DNA of 64,000 nt, taken from positions 141,701,299-141,765,298 of the forward strand of contig NC_081406.1 of NCBI RefSeq assembly GCF_030272615.1, given 5' to 3'. Below are positions 57,701-64,000 of the stretch, in pieces. Source of the stretch: Cryptomeria japonica (lineage: Eukaryota > Streptophyta > Pinopsida > Cupressales > Cupressaceae). Both the position numbers and the translations under genes were made by a program. Each line of letters begins with the position of its first letter. The first letter of the stretch is position 1. The notes beneath the pieces are model-generated. The model saw only the letters and a program-made list of their open reading frames with translations, had not been told where the DNA came from and searched no databases.

Positions 57701-60122
57701 CAAGTTTTAATGAAATATTCATTTGAGTAATCCATGTTTTCATGGTTATGAATTCTCGATTTCAAAATGATAGTTGTAGAGCTATATTACTTAGTTTAAT
57801 CTAGGACTTATAGTTTTAAGGTTTTTTATGTAATGGGATATCTTCTAATGAATCAAAATTTAAATAAAGATATTTAAAGATCCTAGAATAATAGAATTAA
57901 TCCTCAATATATCCAATAGATTATATAAATATAGATATTAAATCATATAGATAATGATCATTTTAAACCTTGGGTATCACGTGAGAGCTTGATAAAGATC
58001 TAAACTTGGGACAAGGAATATAACAAGGGTTGGGTAAGGAGGCTAGTCTTTGGAACCAACATCGAGTAAGCATATCTTGGTTATAAGAAGCAATGGTTCA
58101 TTAGTAAATTATAACATGATAATGATTAATTTAGTATAAGTTATCATACTTAAAAAAATTATCTTATGATTTATTTAATTGATAATATTTCAGATTATAG
58201 AAGTCTTTTTGTAGATGAATGATGCTTCAAATATCATACTCTGTATTCTTGAATGTAATTGGAAAGGTGTTGGTAATCATCATTTTCATATGTTGAAATC
58301 TATTTATGATTCATGCTTTATTGGATAAGAAATAGTTTAAGAAACATTGTGACATTGAAATATGCTTTGACATCAATTAGATGTGCAAAATATATGTTTG
58401 TGTGAATAATTAATTAAGATTTGTGAGTGTAATATAATCTTATATGTGCATAATTGACATGTTCATCTTTCTACTTATTAATAATTTTGTGGTTATGTTA
58501 TGCATTAGAATTTTTTGATTGAATTAGTAATTAGACATTTGTTAAGTTAAACAAATAGATATTGCATTGGTTGATGCTTGCAGGCTAATTTATGCATAGT
58601 GGATTTCTTACAGTATCTTCAATGATTATATTACGTGAGGTTAGATGGTGCCAAATATGGAGGAATAGAGAAGGATAGATTTCCATCTTAAATCTATTTC
58701 TTGACAAAGAACGAAAAGGACGCTTTGGCCAAAACTTATTTGATCAATATATCAGTATATGTTGCTAATTCGATGGTTATTTTTCATACTCTCTACCATA
58801 TCATGATATTAAAATATTAGCATTTAGAATACAGATATATCACACTACACCATATTTTGTTACTCCTGTTAGTTTTATATTGCTAGGAATCCTCATGCAA
58901 GGTTGGGTATTCTTCATGTTAGGAAGGATTTTGGGGAAGCGTAAATCTTTGAGGTTGGCTGGTAAAGTACTCCAACAATGTTCTTTCCTATGGTGTGCTT
59001 GAAGAGAGATCATATGTTGGGAGTACATGTCAGCCTAGTTGTCTTCAATTATGTACTTATGTATTTGATCTCATTGTCTTATATAAAGGAAATAGTTTCC
59101 TTATGTTTTTCCTATTCATTGGCTTTTGTACACATACTTTATGTCAAAATTTAATAACATGTCTCTATTCTAGTATATTTTGAGAAAGTTGACTTAAATG
59201 ATTGTATAATTATGTTATTTTAATATTATGGAGGTCCTTACATGAACCAAGAATTAATATCCCCAATCATGTGAAGATAAAAATATACCAATAGGGAGCT
59301 TGTAATTGCGAATGAACTCTCATTATAGTAGAAAATTCCAATAGTTCCTCTATGACATCAACAAACACTAAAGAAGATCATCCATCACTAGGTGAACAAT
59401 CGTCATCACTGCCAAAAACTTATGATACTGAGCTACACATAGAATCGAGATAAAATATCTTCTAATTTGAAGATCAACATGGTCCACACATAAACATCTA
59501 TAATATGAATAATACCAAAGTGGAACCAAGATCTCTAACCAAAGGAAATAGTGTATCCAAGCTATCCATGAAATTGTGATAAACATGCTATAAGTCCCAA
59601 CAACCAACTATCTGGGTACTCTAGTAATCCATCCTCCCATCCCGATGCAACGCAAAACACCGTATAAATGACCATAGACAATGCCAAGTAACATATTCTA
59701 TATCAACATTGAATCAATCACATGGATATAGATGGTCCACATCCGATTCATCCCTCTACAAGAAAATGGGTAGCTAGTCCATAACTCGAATAACATGAAG
59801 ATCTAAATAATTGTATATATAAGGTCATCACGACATTAGTAACCTCCAAAATGAAATATCCAAGAAGATAATTATATAGACCATAAGGCTCAAACACTAA
59901 ATCAACTACATATCTAATTTTCCAAACAAGTCCACAAATGAGTAACCATAGATAGAGAATCAAACAAGCATTTAGAAAATGAGAACAAATTCGTTAGCAC
60001 TAAACCACACCACCAATAAACAACCACATACATGATCATGTCATGGGTAAGTGCACCAAGATGGTGAACAAAAAAGTGACCACATGCAAAAAAAAGTGAA
60101 ATTTTTCATAACCCATGTGTGT

Positions 60123-60145
60123 TAGGCTTGGTAACACCAAGCCTA
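60123..60145. repeat. 10-bp perfect hairpin, loop AAC
   Basis: TAGGCTTGGT, loop AAC, ACCAAGCCTA, near the left end of the TIR element. A partial copy (GGCTTGGTAA) recurs at 61737. Confidence 0.85.
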
Positions 60146-60272
60146 GCCAAAAACAATTAAAAAAATAGTAAAAAATCAAGAGGAACATTATATTTTATAA
60201 TAAAAAATGAAAAGTTTGAACATTATACTTTTTAGAAACCTGTGGGTTATGCAAAACTATCAGTTTTTGTCT

Positions 60273-60308
60273 TAGTTCTGCATAACCTGTATGGGTTATA
60301 TAGAACTA
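60273..60308. repeat. Diverged copy of the 36-bp palindrome
   Basis: The half-site TAGTTCTGCATAACCTGT is followed by ATGGGTTATATAGAACTA. It is nearly self-complementary and is the diverged counterpart of the perfect palindrome at 61563, on the other side of the GA array. Confidence 0.88.
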
Positions 60309-60326
60309 GGAACCAAATAGGAAGTG

Positions 60327-61201
<875 letters not shown>

Positions 61202-61562
61202 GAGGTAGAGAGAGAACAAGAAGGAGAAAAGGGTGAGAGACTCGACAGAGAAAGAAGTGTGAGGGGGAGAGAGATGAGATAGAACTCAAGGAGGATAATT
61301 AGGGCTTAGAATAGACAAATACAGTGATGGGCAAGGAAGATGAGAGAGGGAGGAAAATAAGGGAGACATGCATGTATACAAACATATATACATATATCTA
61401 TATTAATATATGTATATATAACTATAGATGAATATATACATACATAAACACATATTATATATGTATGTTTGTACATATGTGTAGTAAATGCTAAGTTTAC
61501 AAGCATACATTATTATGTCTTCATAAGCTATACGAGTTTTGTGAAACACAAAATAATGCTTT

Positions 61563-61598
61563 TAGTTCTACATAACCCGTACGGGTTATGTAGAACTA
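61563..61598. repeat. Perfect 36-bp palindrome
   Basis: The half-site is TAGTTCTACATAACCCGT; the next 18 bases are its exact reverse complement. It has no loop, so it can extrude as a cruciform or be bound by a dimer. It contains CCCGTACGGG at its centre. Diverged copies of the CCCGTRCGGGTTATG core follow at a 49-bp period. Confidence 0.95.
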
Positions 61599-61735
61599 TG
61601 AATAGTAATTTTTGGTTTTCAAAACCCGTGCGGGTTATGAAGAACTATGAATAGAACTTTTTGTTTTTCAAAACCCGTGCGGGTTATGAAGAATTGTGAA
61701 TAGTACCTTTTGTTTTTAAAAACCCGTGTGGGTTT
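61583..61735. repeat. 49-bp tandem repeat, 3 copies, starting in the palindrome
   Basis: GGGTTATG starts at 61583, 61632 and 61681, and a last GGGTTTTG at 61730, an exact 49-bp period. Each unit carries GAAYTATGAATAG or GAATTGTGAATAG and an AAACCCGTGYGGGTT core. Confidence 0.9.
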
Positions 61736-62596
61736 TGGCTTGGTAAGAGGGTTGGAAAACAATCCTAAGGCTTGCAAGCCCATTTACCCCCCATTTTTGT
61801 CCCTTTACAAGTTTTTTCATCTTCCAACATGATTTCTCGACTTTGTCATCATGAAGTTTACAAATGATCAAGTGGGTATCTCTAAAATTAATACCATAAT
61901 CTCACACGTCTTCTCAGTTTTCTAACCATATAATTTTTTTAATTTTTGGACAACATTAGCATAGTAAACTTTAATTTTCTTTACCAGTGCCTTGATAGTC
62001 CTCACAGACATATGTCTACCATTTTTTTAATAACTTTTGATATACTTGACCAAATTCAAAATAAATTACATTATTGTTCTACACTAGATTCTATACACTT
62101 TATAAAAAAGAAGTTTTCATTTTCAATTATTTTGATGCAAGTTATGCCCAACACATGAACATGTACCAAATTTTTAGGATGCGGTCACTTCAAAAAATCA
62201 TAAAAAAAATACTCAATAGAAAATTACAAAAAAATACACAACTTCTAGATCTCACTCTTACCTATCATCCTACCAAAGGGTTTTGCAAACTAGTAAATTT
62301 AACTATATATTTTGTGCAGTGCACAAAAATAGCTATGTTGTATTTTTCTGAAAAAATCAGGGAACAATTTTTCGTGCATGAAAGGTTTGACCCTCTTAAT
62401 CTTATCCAATTTTTTTTAAAATTAGTAGTTTAGAAACTAGATTCAGAGCACTACAATTCTTATTCTTTTCTCAACTCCTAGTTTTTAGTGCATGACCTTC
62501 AAATATCTCTTTGAAGTTCAGGTTTACCCGTTTTCAGAAACAAGTGGCCACTTATACCCCCCTTTTTGTTCACCATCTTGGTGCACTTACCCTCAT

Positions 62597-64000
62597 GCTA
62601 ACACTCAAATATACTACCCTCATGTCCATGACACCACAATCATCATTGATAGTGTAGCTATACTCAACAATCACTATACCAAGATTCCAAGTCTCCACAC
62701 ATTTCAATCAATGTCCTCAAACTAGACAACAACATTTGTATGTGTTAACATAAATGTCAAACTCTTGAACACACTTGTAAACTTGTGCCAAGAAGTACCA
62801 AAATAATAGTCATCTATACCATTACAAATATCAAATAAAACTCCCTCAATCTTTCACCCATTGACTTATTCAAATGCTCATAAAATCACACTCCAAATCT
62901 TAGGCATATGCAAGTGATCAACCAGGAATCGAACTCCTTTTGTACCATAAACTAAAAATATACATGACCAACTATCTAGCACACTCCAAATTCTCTCCAA
63001 CGCTTATTCGAAATTAAAAATAGAATTTTTGTGTGCAAAAATTATGAGTGTAAACATGTCTCAAAAAAAATTTGACTTCTAGTCCCCAAAAATGAAGAAA
63101 ATGGAAAATCATAGAACCGAACCTATATAACTACATAGTGCTCAAAAAGAGCTTTTTGTCAACTATCAAAAGTTGAAAAATGGACATCATGGGCAAAATT
63201 TATGCCCGTAAAATAAAATAGCTCCATTATTATTATAAGAGAGTTTAGGGGTTGTATAGTTTATAAAATTTGATGATGTCATGTTGATGTTAGCAATGGT
63301 GCAAGTCGGTTAGCAATGACATGCTAGGGTGATAATCAAGCTAAGAAACTAGAACTTAGTAAATTTGTTTTCATTGAAAATTTTATTCCCCCACCCTACG
63401 AACTTGACACAATTTTAAATTGTCGTTTAATTCTTTAAGATATCAAAATACCTACCTAGGATATTCTTAAGGTTCTCGATATGGCTGGGGGATCATATAG
63501 GGGGCGCTGGGGGGGGAGGCTAAACCAATGCTAGTGATGGGATCCACTACTTGTAAAGTTAGTCATCATATATTAGCTTGTTAGTTGATGATGCTTGCAC
63601 AAAAAAGTGGTATGGGGTTATGTGAACCCCAACTTAAATTTTATTTTGTATTTTTAATTAAAATTTTCAGGATTTTTTTTAATTAAACTTAAGTCTTAAT
63701 TGCATAGCATATGAATCATTTTATCATAGCAATCATTCTTTAGGTTGTCATTCTGAAAATCAAGTGCTCAATGATCTGAGAGAAAAACCATGACTTGAAG
63801 AATCCTTAGAGACAAAGAATAATGGAACTTCTCTGAAGGATTGTTTGCTTAATTTGCTTATTAATTACATCCTTTGATATAATGTTTCATTGGTGTGTCA
63901 TTTACACTATTGTTTATCAATTGTTACATATTTGTACACACATTTATGGCTCCCATCCCCAAATTTTTAATTTTTTTCTCGTAGGTTCACAGACAGGTTT
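62597..64000. other. Right edge, unassigned sequence
   Basis: AT-rich with no recognisable domain. A GC-rich patch (GGGGGCGCTGGGGGGGGAGG) lies near 63500. The last bases (TTTTTTTCTCGTAG then GTTCACAGACAGG, about 63974-64000) look like a 3' splice acceptor or an LTR leader, which cannot be decided here. Confidence 0.35.

Larger units (their letters stand above)
55958..60044. other. AT-rich intergenic stretch, no gene seen
   Basis: No retroelement domain, LTR pair or host exon was recognised. It contains the small repeats listed separately. Short open frames here (56038-56510, 58840-59028, 59368-59607) have no recognisable composition. Confidence 0.4.

Noticed and set aside
63500-63520. GC-rich patch as a CpG island or gene start
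   Set aside because: It is about 20 bp only, with no open frame, TATA box or splice site near it.

Overview
This is nuclear DNA of a seed plant, most likely a conifer or other gymnosperm (inference). The window is AT-rich and gene-poor. Nearly all of it is decayed LINE, Ty1/copia, Ty3/gypsy, hAT-like and non-autonomous elements inserted into one another. Only one ordinary host gene is convincing: the first exon of a plant GT14 (BC10-like) glycosyltransferase on the minus strand at 22895-23446. It has a consensus splice donor, a TATA box and an unusual 49-bp promoter repeat. No rRNA, tRNA or CRISPR features were found.

Layout, left half. A degenerate LINE runs from about 640 to 19229 and is cut twice. 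The first cut is a short-LTR element (3381-10673). Its 5' LTR holds a copia-type solo LTR (3398-5293), which in turn holds a 1,071-bp hAT element (4141-5211). Target-site duplications (TSDs) and terminal repeats support these borders, giving a four-level nest. The second cut is a gag-bearing LTR element without a recognisable pol (12518-18191, TSD ACATT). Its 3' LTR carries another solo LTR (16587-17553). The LINE's domains (endonuclease, RT, zinc-binding, RNase H, A-rich tail) appear in correct order across the three pieces. The GT14 exon follows. Its later exons are not visible, so 1-22894 may be part of a very large intron.

Layout, right half. A decayed gypsy element starts with an LTR-like stretch near 26543 and a tRNA-Asp-type primer site at 28062. 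It contains a solo LTR (28262-29444, TSD AGAGG) and is split in the protease-RT linker by a chromovirus-like gypsy element (31946-39600). It is cut again at 39912 by the LTR of a copia-like element. That copia-like region is interrupted by a minus-strand gag-protease element (43516-51371, TSD GTTAT), and copia RT/RNase H relics follow at 52755-54000. The far right has (CACATA)n and (GA)n arrays. The GA array sits inside a 2.5-kb element with about 30-bp terminal inverted repeats that also holds a perfect 36-bp palindrome and a diverged copy of it.

No obvious new enzymatic system is present. The points most worth following are the dated insertion nest, two gag-only elements (one with an unknown second ORF, one with a repeated leader hairpin exposing GUGCAC), the GCC-box promoter repeat with an overlapping uORF, and the palindrome-GA-palindrome element. 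Many in-frame stops look like C-to-T changes at methylated cytosines, as expected in old plant repeats.
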